A DNA stretch of 64,000 bases from Fluviicola sp. XM-24bin1 (GTDB lineage Bacteria; Bacteroidota; Bacteroidia; Flavobacteriales_D; Crocinitomicaceae), in contig QCWI01000009.1 of the NCBI GenBank assembly GCA_003149635.1, positions 1-64,000 on the forward strand, read 5' to 3'. This document shows positions 1 to 8,436 of this stretch, one piece after another. The first letter of the stretch is position 1. Each line of letters starts with the position of its first letter. The notes beneath the pieces are model-generated. The model was not told where the DNA came from. It saw only the letters and a list, made by a program, of their open reading frames with translations, and ran no database searches. The translations under genes and the position numbers were made by a program.

Positions 1-90
1 GAAGGAATGCCGCCATGGAAAAGCGGAAAGGTTGATGGAAGTTCTGTGCGTACGCGATGCAGACTGCCTTTAGTCTTCACTCTCAATTAG
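1..90 (+). CDS. C-terminal fragment of a TonB-like (TonB_C) protein, cut by window edge
   Basis: Frame 1 is open from base 1 and ends in TAG at 88-90. The 29 visible residues end in RTRCRLPLVFTLN, nearly the same as the ends of the two TonB paralogs at 53407-54075 and 54184-54849 (TRCRLPIVFTLN and TRCSLPIVFTLR). It is therefore the tail of a third member of that family, whose TonB_C domain would contact outer-membrane receptors from the periplasm. It converges on the next gene, and the two stops overlap by 8 bases. Only the tail is visible, so the family call rests on this match. Confidence 0.75.
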   Translation, partial: EGMPPWKSGKVDGSSVRTRCRLPLVFTLN

Positions 91-688
91 AAGATTCCGC
101 TCTTTTCTTTTTCTCAAACCAACGGGCAAAATGCTCCGCGGACGTGTGATCTTCTTCTTCGATGACAAACTCATGATGCTTCCCAAAAACATCAATGTGA
201 ATGTCTCTGCCTTCTACTTTGATGCTGGTAATATGAAGCCATGGAATGAGCAAGCTTCTTTCTCCCGGTAGTTTGATTCCACTGATGTACCAGCGAACAC
301 CTTCAGTAAAATTATGGAGGCGTGATCCGATAATAACATAGATGAATCCAGTTATCAAGAGATAATTGTAGTCGTTGTATTCTGAACTTGGCAAATACGG
401 CTTTATATAATCGAAGCCATAAGCAAAAGACAATCCGACGGCTATGGCGATTGCCATTCGCAAGACCAACTGTGGTACAGGACGTGAAACCCTGCAATAG
501 TCCACAGCGTTTTTTAAATCCGCTTTAATTGCCTTTCGACGTCCGATTGATCGAAGAATCAAATACACAGAAGGAAGATACAAGTGGTAATGGAAATCCG
601 TGAAATACCCAGATGCGAATAATACAGTCCAACTCAACAAGTCTAGCCCATCCCAAACTGAATACCGTTTCTTAAATTTATTACTCAC
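83..688 (-). CDS. Membrane protein with PH-like C-terminal segment, function unknown
   Basis: This 201-residue protein starts at GTG. Hydrophobic stretches near residues 17-47, 74-95 and 108-122 suggest two or three membrane helices. A soluble tail (about 135-195) of alternating beta-like segments and a final amphipathic helix resembles bacterial PH-like domains, but this is a guess from pattern only. It is the last gene of the minus-strand run that includes uvrA. A TACTTTTT-like -7 element lies in the short gap upstream. I do not recognise the family. Confidence 0.6.
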   Translation of the reverse strand: MSNKFKKRYSVWDGLDLLSWTVLFASGYFTDFHYHLYLPSVYLILRSIGRRKAIKADLKNAVDYCRVSRPVPQLVLRMAIAIAVGLSFAYGFDYIKPYLPSSEYNDYNYLLITGFIYVIIGSRLHNFTEGVRWYISGIKLPGERSLLIPWLHITSIKVEGRDIHIDVFGKHHEFVIEEEDHTSAEHFARWFEKKKRAESSN

Positions 689-720
689 GTTATAAAGAAA
701 CGAAAAAGTATAAGTTACTT

Positions 721-1095
721 CTAAATTTCAGAAGGCTTGGGCATCTTCGCCTCTATTTCATCAATTCGTGACGAGAATTTTTCTAACTGCTTCTGCATTT
801 CCTCAACAAAGAGTTTGGCGCTGTTCATTTCCGTAATTGCGTCCATATACCCAACGCTTTGAATCATATCTGTGTCTATATCTCTTCCCTCCTGTATAAC
901 TGAAAGATCCAATAAGGCAGAAGTGTACCGCTGTGAAATGTCCATGCTTACTGCACCTCTGTATCTGATAACAATTCCTTCCAATTCCGACAATTGCAAA
1001 TAGTTCATATTAGCCATCTCGCCGCGAATTTCTCTTAACTCTTTAATTGATTGCTCCATGAAATTGTGAATAGTTTGATCAAGACCAACGTTCAT
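721..1095 (-). CDS. Small helical protein, probable coiled coil, function unknown
   Basis: This 124-residue protein has no signal peptide and no membrane segment. It is rich in Glu, Met, Gln and Lys, and heptad-like spacing near residues 90-118 (FVEEMQKQLEKFSSRIDEIE) suggests a C-terminal coiled coil. It lies 35 bases downstream of uvrA on the same strand and may be co-transcribed with it, although a weak -7-like TACTTTCA sits in the gap. I recognise no family; it could be a structural or adaptor protein. Confidence 0.55.
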   Translation of the reverse strand: MNVGLDQTIHNFMEQSIKELREIRGEMANMNYLQLSELEGIVIRYRGAVSMDISQRYTSALLDLSVIQEGRDIDTDMIQSVGYMDAITEMNSAKLFVEEMQKQLEKFSSRIDEIEAKMPKPSEI

Positions 1096-1130
1096 TTGTT
1101 GATCCTATGCCTGAAAGTACGAAATAATGA

Positions 1131-3932
1131 TTATAACTCGGCTTCCAGATAGCGAGCAGTATGGGACGTATCTTTTGACTTCTTCACAATTTGTTCAGGC
1201 GTACCAGCACAGACGATTTTTCCTCCGCCTTTTCCGCCTTCCGGGCCAATATCAACAATGTGATCCGCCACCTTGACAATATCAAGATTGTGCTCAATGA
1301 CCAAAACCGTATTTCCGTCATCCACCAAACGTTGTAGCACTTCTAACAACATCTTAATGTCCTCGAAATGCAACCCGGTGGAAGGCTCGTCCAAAATGTA
1401 CATCGTATTTCCGGTACTCTTTTTAGATAGTTCCGATGAAAGTTTGATGCGCTGCGCCTCTCCCCCAGATAAAGTTGTAGAAGGCTGACCGAGTTTCACG
1501 TATCCCAATCCAACAGATTTCAACGTGGATAAAATTCTATGAATCTTTGGAATGTTCTCGAAGAAGTCAGTCGCATCTGCTATGGTCATTTCCAACACAT
1601 CGCTGATCGATTTTCCACGATAGCGTACCTCCAACGTTTCTCTGTTGTATCGTTTTCCATTGCACGTCTCGCATTCCACGTAAACGTCCGGCAAGAAATT
1701 CATTTCGATCAGCTTCATTCCTCCTCCACGACAGGTTTCACAACGCCCGCCTTTCACGTTGAAAGAGAATCGACCGGGTTTGTATCCTCGAATCTGAGCC
1801 TCTGGCAATCCAGCGAACAAGGAACGAATTTCATCGAACAACTTCGTGTACGTCGCAGGATTCGAACGCGGCGTTCTACCAATTGGACTTTGATCTATTT
1901 CGATCACTTTATCCAAATGTTCAATCCCCGAAATGGATTTGTACGGCAATGGTTTCTTTACTCCGTTATAGATTTCGGCCAATAAGATGGGATACAAAGT
2001 CTGATTGATCAAAGATGATTTTCCACTTCCCGAAACGCCGGTAACACAAGTGAATGTGCCCAATGGAATCGTGAGATTGACAGCATCCAAGTTTCGACCT
2101 GAGGCACCCTTCAATACTAACTTTTTGCCATTGCCCTTGCGGCGTTTTTTTGGAACTTCTATGGATTTTTCTCCCGTCAAATATTGATTGGTCAATGAAT
2201 CCAGATTCGTGAGTTCACCGATGGGTGCAGCATTCACAATTTGACCTCCGTGCACACCCGCTCCCGGGCCGATATCCACGACAAAATCTGCCGCTTCGAT
2301 CATTTCCTTATCGTGCTCCACCACAACGACCGAGTTTCCGGTATCACGCAAGCGCTGCAAGGATTTAATCAGTCGGGTATTATCCCGTTGGTGCAATCCA
2401 ATGGATGGCTCGTCTAAAACGTACAATACGTTCATCAATTCGCTTCCGATCTGCGTCGCCAATCGAATGCGTTGTGCTTCACCTCCAGAAAGCGTTTTCG
2501 CCGATCGATGCAAGGTAAGATAGGTCAATCCAACCTCAACAATGAAGCCCAATCGCGCGTTGATTTCCTTCAAAATTTCAACGGCAATACGTTGCTGCGT
2601 TTCGTCCAAATGGGATTCTACATCTTTGAACCAATTGGCTACTTCTTCGATGTCCATTTGTGCCAGCTCACCAATATTCTTTCCGCCGATTCGGAAATAA
2701 TGCGCTTCTTTCTTGATACGCGTACCGTTACACACAGAACATACACGTTTATTCATAAAGCTTTGCGCCCATCGCTGAACGGCAGCAGAACTTTCCTCAG
2801 AATGACGTGTGATGAAATTGATGATTCCTTCAAAAATCACTGTCTTATTTCGGTTGGGACGCACAATTCCTTCGTTTCCGTACAAAATGACCTGAAGCAC
2901 CTCTTCGTTGATGTCTTCAATTTTCGTAGTCATTTTGTACCCCTCCTGCTCAAGAAAACGTTCTAGTTTTTCGAATATCCAGGTGCGTTTGGACGGCCCG
3001 ATCGGGGCAATTCCTCCCGCTTTAATACTCTTACTTTTATCAGGAATGATTTTGTCGATATCCACTTCGGAAACTTCTCCCAAACCGCTACAGTTCTTAC
3101 ACGCTCCATAAGGCGAGTTGAATGAGAAAAGATTCGGTTCTGGATCAGGATAACTGATTCCACTTGTCGGACACATCAACGTTCGCGAAAAATGGCGCAC
3201 TTCATCCGATCCAAATTCCATCATCATCATGGATTTCCCTCCGTGCTTCATCGCCATTACCACAGCATCGTAAATACGCTGACGGTACTTCTCTTCTACT
3301 TGCAGACGATCAATTACGATATCGATGTCATGGATCTTGTATCGATCCAATTTCATTCCTTTTTGGATGTCTTGTAATTCACCATCAACGCGAACTTTCG
3401 TAAATCCGAGCTTGGTAATTTGCTCGAACAATTCGCGGTAATGTCCTTTTCGCCCTTTAATTTTTGGAGCAAGAACGATCACTTTCTTTCCAGCGTATTT
3501 CTCAATTATCAAATCTACGATCTGATCATCGGAATACTTCACCATTTCCTCATCCGTCACGTACGAATACGCCGTGCTCACACGGGCAAACAACAAACGC
3601 ACGAAATCGTAGATTTCCGTAATCGTTCCCACAGTAGATCTCGGAGATCTGGAGACCGTTTTTTGCTCAATCGAAATAACCGGACTTAATCCTTCAATTT
3701 TGTCTACATCTGGACGTTCCAATCCTCCCAAAAATTGACGTGCATACGCCGAAAACGTTTCAATGTAGCGACGTTGTCCTTCTGCAAATATGGTATCGAA
3801 TGCCAAAGAAGATTTCCCACTTCCACTCAAACCTGTAAACACGACCAATTCGTTCCGAGGAATTTTAAGGTCAACGTTTTTTAGGTTATGCTCTCGCGCA
3901 CCGTACACTTCTATGTACTCTTTCTTACTCAC
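1131..3932 (-). CDS. uvrA: Excinuclease ABC subunit A
   Basis: UvrA is the damage-recognition ATPase of nucleotide excision repair; it loads UvrB on damaged DNA in the cytoplasm. Two ABC ATPase modules are visible, with Walker A motifs GLSGSGKSS (about residues 34-42) and GVSGSGKSS, two LSGGEAQRI signatures and two LDEPS Walker B regions. The C-terminal zinc module has its CxxC pairs (CETC and CETC). The first module reads CPTSG, so one of the usual four cysteines is a serine. I chose the GTG at 3932 because it gives the family's usual beginning (SKKEYIEVYGAREHNLKN) and 933 residues, and because it overlaps the upstream stop as GTGA. The frame stays open 22 codons further, to an ATG at 3998. 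Confidence 0.96.
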   Translation of the reverse strand: MSKKEYIEVYGAREHNLKNVDLKIPRNELVVFTGLSGSGKSSLAFDTIFAEGQRRYIETFSAYARQFLGGLERPDVDKIEGLSPVISIEQKTVSRSPRSTVGTITEIYDFVRLLFARVSTAYSYVTDEEMVKYSDDQIVDLIIEKYAGKKVIVLAPKIKGRKGHYRELFEQITKLGFTKVRVDGELQDIQKGMKLDRYKIHDIDIVIDRLQVEEKYRQRIYDAVVMAMKHGGKSMMMMEFGSDEVRHFSRTLMCPTSGISYPDPEPNLFSFNSPYGACKNCSGLGEVSEVDIDKIIPDKSKSIKAGGIAPIGPSKRTWIFEKLERFLEQEGYKMTTKIEDINEEVLQVILYGNEGIVRPNRNKTVIFEGIINFITRHSEESSAAVQRWAQSFMNKRVCSVCNGTRIKKEAHYFRIGGKNIGELAQMDIEEVANWFKDVESHLDETQQRIAVEILKEINARLGFIVEVGLTYLTLHRSAKTLSGGEAQRIRLATQIGSELMNVLYVLDEPSIGLHQRDNTRLIKSLQRLRDTGNSVVVVEHDKEMIEAADFVVDIGPGAGVHGGQIVNAAPIGELTNLDSLTNQYLTGEKSIEVPKKRRKGNGKKLVLKGASGRNLDAVNLTIPLGTFTCVTGVSGSGKSSLINQTLYPILLAEIYNGVKKPLPYKSISGIEHLDKVIEIDQSPIGRTPRSNPATYTKLFDEIRSLFAGLPEAQIRGYKPGRFSFNVKGGRCETCRGGGMKLIEMNFLPDVYVECETCNGKRYNRETLEVRYRGKSISDVLEMTIADATDFFENIPKIHRILSTLKSVGLGYVKLGQPSTTLSGGEAQRIKLSSELSKKSTGNTMYILDEPSTGLHFEDIKMLLEVLQRLVDDGNTVLVIEHNLDIVKVADHIVDIGPEGGKGGGKIVCAGTPEQIVKKSKDTSHTARYLEAEL

Positions 3933-4831
3933 TTCGCTGGTAATTCTATTACGTATGTTTTGTTGCTCGTTACCGTTAAGGTATTCCCCAAAATCCATGG
4001 GTTGAGCACTTTTACTTCTCTATAATTTGATCCGTTATCCAAAGACCATTGTACTAAATCTGAGATCGATTTGTCCACGGTAACCTTACGCGTTTTCCAA
4101 GGTTCATAGCGATACATTTCGCTTGGATGGAAGCCATAATCTTCTGGTGATTCGAAAATCAACTTTAGTGCCAGCATTCGGAAGAAGTAGCGCCTCGTTT
4201 CACGATTCAAGTATAAATCCATGTAACTCGAAACTTGTTGGTTGTCCAAATCGGATTGAATGCCGCCAACGCCGCGATTGTATGCCGCTGCCGTCAAAGG
4301 CCAATCGTTGAAACGAGCATAAGCGTTTTTCAGGTAGGCACAGGCAGCGCGTGTACTTTTTTCGATGTGGTAGCGCTCGTCAATTTCCCGATTCACCGTC
4401 AATCCATATTCTTTCGCCGCAGCAGGCATAAATTGCCAAAATCCTTTTGCTCCTGAAGGAGAAACCGCCTGCGTTAATCCGCTTTCGATCAAGCCAAGGT
4501 ATTTCAAGTCTTGAGGCATATTCTCTTCCTCAAGAATGCGCTCTAGTGTCCCAAAATGTCGATGTGCTCTTTTAAAATATTGGTACGTATTGCTGTGATA
4601 AAAGGTATTGGTGAGTAACTCTTTGTCCAATCGCTCTTTGGCATCGAACTCTGTAAGATCAATTTTCTGCTCACAAAACTTCATGGAAGAAGGAATCACT
4701 GGCATCGAAAAATGCGCTTCCTTTTCTACGGTTACCTCCTTTACGACCTCTTTATTTTCGGCTTGATTACATCCTGTTGAGAGCAGCGCCATTGCACCTG
4801 CCAACAGAACAACTGGTTTAAATTTTGGCAT
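3929..4831 (-). CDS. Membrane-bound lytic murein transglycosylase (SLT domain) lipoprotein, MltD-like
   Basis: The 300-residue protein begins with a lipoprotein signal peptide (lipobox STGC, Cys21), so it should be anchored in the periplasm or outer membrane. Residues 105-200 form an SLT domain: GLIESG carries the catalytic Glu (E116), followed by SGAKGFWQFM and AAAYNRGVGG, all typical of family 1 lytic transglycosylases, which cleave the glycan strand with 1,6-anhydro product formation. No LysM domain is visible, unlike full-length MltD. Its stop overlaps the uvrA GTG start by 4 bases. A -7-like TACTTTTA lies 4 bases before the ATG. Confidence 0.85.
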   Translation of the reverse strand: MPKFKPVVLLAGAMALLSTGCNQAENKEVVKEVTVEKEAHFSMPVIPSSMKFCEQKIDLTEFDAKERLDKELLTNTFYHSNTYQYFKRAHRHFGTLERILEEENMPQDLKYLGLIESGLTQAVSPSGAKGFWQFMPAAAKEYGLTVNREIDERYHIEKSTRAACAYLKNAYARFNDWPLTAAAYNRGVGGIQSDLDNQQVSSYMDLYLNRETRRYFFRMLALKLIFESPEDYGFHPSEMYRYEPWKTRKVTVDKSISDLVQWSLDNGSNYREVKVLNPWILGNTLTVTSNKTYVIELPAK

Positions 4832-4835
4832 AGCC

Positions 4836-4843
4836 TAAAAGTA
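4836..4843 (-). promoter_or_regulatory. -7-like element before the lytic transglycosylase gene
   Basis: TACTTTTA on the minus strand differs by one base from TAnnTTTG and ends 4 bases before the ATG at 4831. A transcript from here would be leaderless. No -33 TTG is seen at the usual distance. Confidence 0.25.
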
Positions 4844-4851
4844 CGGAAATT

Positions 4852-5922
4852 TTATTTCGGAGCCTTGTATTTTATCGTGTTGCGATACAACAAAACAAAG
4901 ACGAAAATGAAGTACGAAATGAAGAATACGACAGGCAGGTCGGTATCCAATTTCACCAAGTTCACCATCGCTACGGAAAGCAAACAGGCAATCGCTCCAA
5001 TTACCAGAAATACGTACCAAACTTTTCTATCCGAAAGGCCTGCATACACTAGGTGATGCGTCGTATGATCCTTCCCTCCTACCATTGGAGATTGACCCCG
5101 CTTTAATCGATTGATGACAACCGTTAACGTGTCTACCGCTGCCGGAGTAAACGCGACTAAAGCGATGCACATTCCTAACCACGCCGGGCTTTCTGTTTCA
5201 AACGAAACGTTCCAATGACTCTTCATGCTGAAAAACGCCACGAAAAGACCTATAAACTGAGAACCGGTGTCTCCCATGAAGAGCTTGGATGGATTTACAT
5301 TCATCGTGAGGAAACCTACTACGGCACCGATTACGCTGATGTTAATCAAGGTGAAAACGTTCGTATTGAATTCGAAGATCAACCAATTGGAGAGCAAACA
5401 GGAAAGTAGGATAAAGAAGACTGTAGTTCCGGTGATCCCGTCCATGTTGTCCAACATATTGAGCGAGTTCATTACGATGATCACCCATACTACTGTTACT
5501 ATGGCATCTGGCCCGGCTGAATGGAACAAGTGAATGGAAGAGCCCGTAATTACGAAGAAGAAACCACAGAGGATTTGTGCAGTCAACTTGATTAATGGAC
5601 GTGTATTGTAGGCGTCATCTGCCAATCCCATGAGAAAGGCAATACTTCCAGCGCCGAATAATCCGACGAACTCGGGATTTTGAAAAACGTTTTTATCCTC
5701 TCGGAAAACAATGGAATAAGCAATCGACGCAAAGACGAAAACCACGAAGAAGCTCACTCCTCCAAGTGATGGTTTCGACTGGTTACTCCAGCGGATCACC
5801 ACGTCGTTTTTGTTACGAATCCCTAAGGATTGTGAGAATCGGAGTAGAATCACGTTACACACGATGGCAAGCAACATCCCTCCAATACCAAAGCCAAAAA
5901 GTTGTACGAGTTTTTCCGACAC
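4852..5922 (-). CDS. WecA/MraY-family glycosyl-phosphate transferase (glycosyltransferase family 4, polytopic)
   Basis: This 356-residue integral membrane protein has about ten hydrophobic segments. It carries the signature loops of polyprenyl-phosphate sugar-1-phosphate transferases: ADDAYNTRP (101-109), NSLNMLDNMDGITG (152-165), MGDTGS (216-221) and KDHTTHH (284-290). Such enzymes move a sugar-1-phosphate from a UDP-sugar to undecaprenyl phosphate on the inner face of the cytoplasmic membrane. It lies downstream of export genes (wzc-like, wza-like), so exopolysaccharide or O-antigen initiation is more likely than peptidoglycan MraY. The start is GTG, 20 bases after a TACATTTG element. Confidence 0.88.
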   Translation of the reverse strand: MSEKLVQLFGFGIGGMLLAIVCNVILLRFSQSLGIRNKNDVVIRWSNQSKPSLGGVSFFVVFVFASIAYSIVFREDKNVFQNPEFVGLFGAGSIAFLMGLADDAYNTRPLIKLTAQILCGFFFVITGSSIHLFHSAGPDAIVTVVWVIIVMNSLNMLDNMDGITGTTVFFILLSCLLSNWLIFEFNTNVFTLINISVIGAVVGFLTMNVNPSKLFMGDTGSQFIGLFVAFFSMKSHWNVSFETESPAWLGMCIALVAFTPAAVDTLTVVINRLKRGQSPMVGGKDHTTHHLVYAGLSDRKVWYVFLVIGAIACLLSVAMVNLVKLDTDLPVVFFISYFIFVFVLLYRNTIKYKAPK

Positions 5923-5942
5923 TTAACGTTAATTAGTACAAA

Positions 5943-5950
5943 CAAATGTA
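5943..5950 (-). promoter_or_regulatory. Bacteroidota -7 element (TACATTTG) before the WecA-like gene
   Basis: It is an exact match to TAnnTTTG on the minus strand, 20 bases before the GTG start at 5922. No clear -33 TTG is seen 17-23 bases upstream. Confidence 0.4.
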
Positions 5951-5968
5951 GGAAATTTTAGAAGTTTC

Positions 5969-5984
5969 CGCGTATAAATACGCG
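5969..5984. repeat. Inverted repeat CGCGTAT-AA-ATACGCG, possible operator
   Basis: Two perfect 7-base arms are separated by AA, in the 72-base gap between the wzc-like stop and the WecA-like gene. It sits just upstream of the TACATTTG element, about where a regulator of the WecA-like gene would bind. A U-tract is absent, so it is less like a terminator. Confidence 0.35.
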
Positions 5985-5994
5985 ATCCTGCCAC

Positions 5995-8418
5995 TTATTT
6001 AGATCGTCTCAGAATAGATCGAATTTTTCGCTTGATTCGCATCCAAAGTGATGGCTTAGAGAACTTGTCCATATCATCGTCCATGTAGCCCGATGTGTAA
6101 CCATATCCGAAGCCATAACCATATCCGTAACCATATCCGTAACCAGAGCTTCTGTTCGACTGCACTCCATTAAGAATTACATTCAGCGATTTCAGCTGCT
6201 GCATCTCGAACAACTCTTTGATTCGATACGTAAAGTTTCGCTTCGAGTAGTGCGATTTGAATATGTAGATTGGAATATCGGCTTCGGTAAGGTTCTTCAC
6301 ACCGTCTGAAACAAGTCCTACTGGTGGGTTATCAATGATGATCACATCGTAAGAACCTTTCAACTCTTCGACAATTTCCTTGAATCGGTCGCTCAAAAGT
6401 AGCTCGGATGGATTCGGTGGAATGGGCCCTGCGGTAATGAAGTCCAATTCTGGAATGGTTGATTTCTTGATACATTCTTCCAAACTGGATTGTCCAACGA
6501 TCAAGGAACTCATTCCGTGCGTATTGTCTTCATCAAAACCGAGGTGCACTTTTGGTTTCCGTAAGTCCAAATCTAAAAGGATGGTTCGTTTACCAGACAT
6601 CGCAATAATACCTCCAAGGTTCAACGCCACAAATGTTTTCCCTTCTCCGGAAATGGAGGATGAAATCGCGATGGTTTGATAATTCGGGTGGATGTAACTC
6701 AAGTTCGTACGAATCTTACGCATTGCCTCGGCCATGATGGATTTCGGCGCTTCAGCCACCACCAACTGAGAGTATTCCATTGAAAATTTCAACAAAGGAA
6801 CTCCTCCCAAAATCGAAGCGCGTTCCGGCAAAGTATTTTCGAGATCTTCGATCAAGTTAATCTCGTTGAATGTCAAGTAACGGAAGGTCATGATCCCCAA
6901 ACCGATAAATGTTCCAACCAGAATGAAAGCGAAATACACAAATCCACCGTTTGGAGCAACCGGAACCGTACTTACCGTTGGCATGCTTAGAATACGGTTT
7001 TCGGAAGCGTAACCTGCGTCTGAAATGGAGTACAATACTTTCTTCTCAGTAAGCAAGGTGAAGTATTTCTCGTTCAGTTCCTGAATGTTTTTGAGTCGGC
7101 TGTACTCCATGCGCTGCTCTGGCAAACCAGAAAGCTTGAATTTTCTGCGACTAATTTCCTGACGCAAACGAACGGCTTCTGAATTCAGCCTCAATTTAAT
7201 CGTGGCGATACTTCGCAGAATGGTATTGATTTTCGTGTCAATACGCTTTTGAACCAACGCTACTTTCTCGTTGTTAGGCGTAAGCGAGACAAGTAAATCT
7301 TCTTTCTGCTCCAACATGTCGTGCAAATCGGTGATGTGCGTTACCAAAGAAGCTTCGTAGCTTTTTCCTAACATTTCAGGAATCATTCGGAATACCTCCA
7401 ATCGATTTGGAGCGCGTTCCAATTGATTATCAATGGCGATCAATGAAGCAACTTCTTTATCGATATCGCTCAGTTGCAATTCAAGATCGTTCAGTTTTTC
7501 GTTGAGTTCTCCTCCGCTTAATTCTGGATCTACTACGCTTGATTTCGAGTGGAAATCCGCCAAGCTGTCTTGAGATGACTGAAGCTCGAAATACAAGGAA
7601 TCCAGTTGATTATTGATAAAGGAAAGAACGTTTTCTGAGCTCTTTCGATTGATTTCTTCGTCGTATTCCTGATAGGCTTCTGCAATGGCCAAACTCAAAT
7701 CGCGACACATGCGAGCGTTATGACCTTTAAACGAGACTTGAATCGTTCGAGCGTTTGGATCCATCGGAATCACATCCAATCCTCCGTGTAATCGCTCCAC
7801 CAATCCTTGACGACTGTTGAAAGTGAAATACAGCTCGTTTTCCGAAGCCATTTTTCTAAACACTTTTGGATTGGCGGATTTCACCACCACGTTCATATCG
7901 TCATTTGTGACGTGTTTGTTTAGAGGGCCTTTCAATTTCACATTCTTTCCACCTTTCGAATAAGAAAGAATTACTTGATCGTTTCTAGTGGTAATTCCAA
8001 TCTCTTGACCAATCAGAGTGGAATCAACGAGTTCGTAAGGCTGAATATTAAAGCTACTTGCCAAATAAAGTTCTTCCGTCAGGAGCTTTCCACGCGAGAA
8101 CATACTCACAGACATGTTCAATTTATCCACTGCCCTTTCGAAGAGCAACTCGGAACGCAACAATTCCACAACTGCCGAGATATCGTCATCCAGGGTATTG
8201 ATATTCTCAAAATCGATGACGTCTGCCGCTTTATCCTGATTGGAAATTTGAAGCATCAAGGAAGACTCGTAAACGGGCTTCGTGTAGCGCAGATAGAAAT
8301 ATGCAAGCACGACAAAGATTCCTACAAACCCAAGTACCCAGAGCCAATAACGACGCACAATCGTTCTAAGTATCAGTGGATCATAGGATGTATTTATAAA
8401 TAACTTTTGCTTTGCCAC
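5995..8418 (-). CDS. Polysaccharide co-polymerase / bacterial tyrosine kinase (Wzc-like)
   Basis: This 807-residue inner-membrane protein has a Wzz-type N-terminus (helix near 30-50, long periplasmic coiled-coil region, PxxP-like segment and second helix near 485-510). A cytoplasmic BY-kinase follows: Walker A ISGEGKT (about 587-593), Walker A' ILLDLDLRKP (about 610-619) and a later Walker B (VIIIDNPP). It ends in a tyrosine cluster of alternating Gly-Tyr (about 755-780), the autophosphorylation tail of such kinases. It should control chain length and export of a surface polysaccharide with the Wza-like lipoprotein encoded just upstream. The start codon is GTG. Confidence 0.92.
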   Translation of the reverse strand: MAKQKLFINTSYDPLILRTIVRRYWLWVLGFVGIFVVLAYFYLRYTKPVYESSLMLQISNQDKAADVIDFENINTLDDDISAVVELLRSELLFERAVDKLNMSVSMFSRGKLLTEELYLASSFNIQPYELVDSTLIGQEIGITTRNDQVILSYSKGGKNVKLKGPLNKHVTNDDMNVVVKSANPKVFRKMASENELYFTFNSRQGLVERLHGGLDVIPMDPNARTIQVSFKGHNARMCRDLSLAIAEAYQEYDEEINRKSSENVLSFINNQLDSLYFELQSSQDSLADFHSKSSVVDPELSGGELNEKLNDLELQLSDIDKEVASLIAIDNQLERAPNRLEVFRMIPEMLGKSYEASLVTHITDLHDMLEQKEDLLVSLTPNNEKVALVQKRIDTKINTILRSIATIKLRLNSEAVRLRQEISRRKFKLSGLPEQRMEYSRLKNIQELNEKYFTLLTEKKVLYSISDAGYASENRILSMPTVSTVPVAPNGGFVYFAFILVGTFIGLGIMTFRYLTFNEINLIEDLENTLPERASILGGVPLLKFSMEYSQLVVAEAPKSIMAEAMRKIRTNLSYIHPNYQTIAISSSISGEGKTFVALNLGGIIAMSGKRTILLDLDLRKPKVHLGFDEDNTHGMSSLIVGQSSLEECIKKSTIPELDFITAGPIPPNPSELLLSDRFKEIVEELKGSYDVIIIDNPPVGLVSDGVKNLTEADIPIYIFKSHYSKRNFTYRIKELFEMQQLKSLNVILNGVQSNRSSGYGYGYGYGYGFGYGYTSGYMDDDMDKFSKPSLWMRIKRKIRSILRRSK

Positions 8419-8436
8419 GCGTTCTCTTTTTGTGCC

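Noticed and set aside
1131-3998. Longer uvrA start at ATG 3998
   Set aside because: The extra 22 residues match no UvrA and overlap the transglycosylase gene by 70 bases. The GTG at 3932 restores the family N-terminus.
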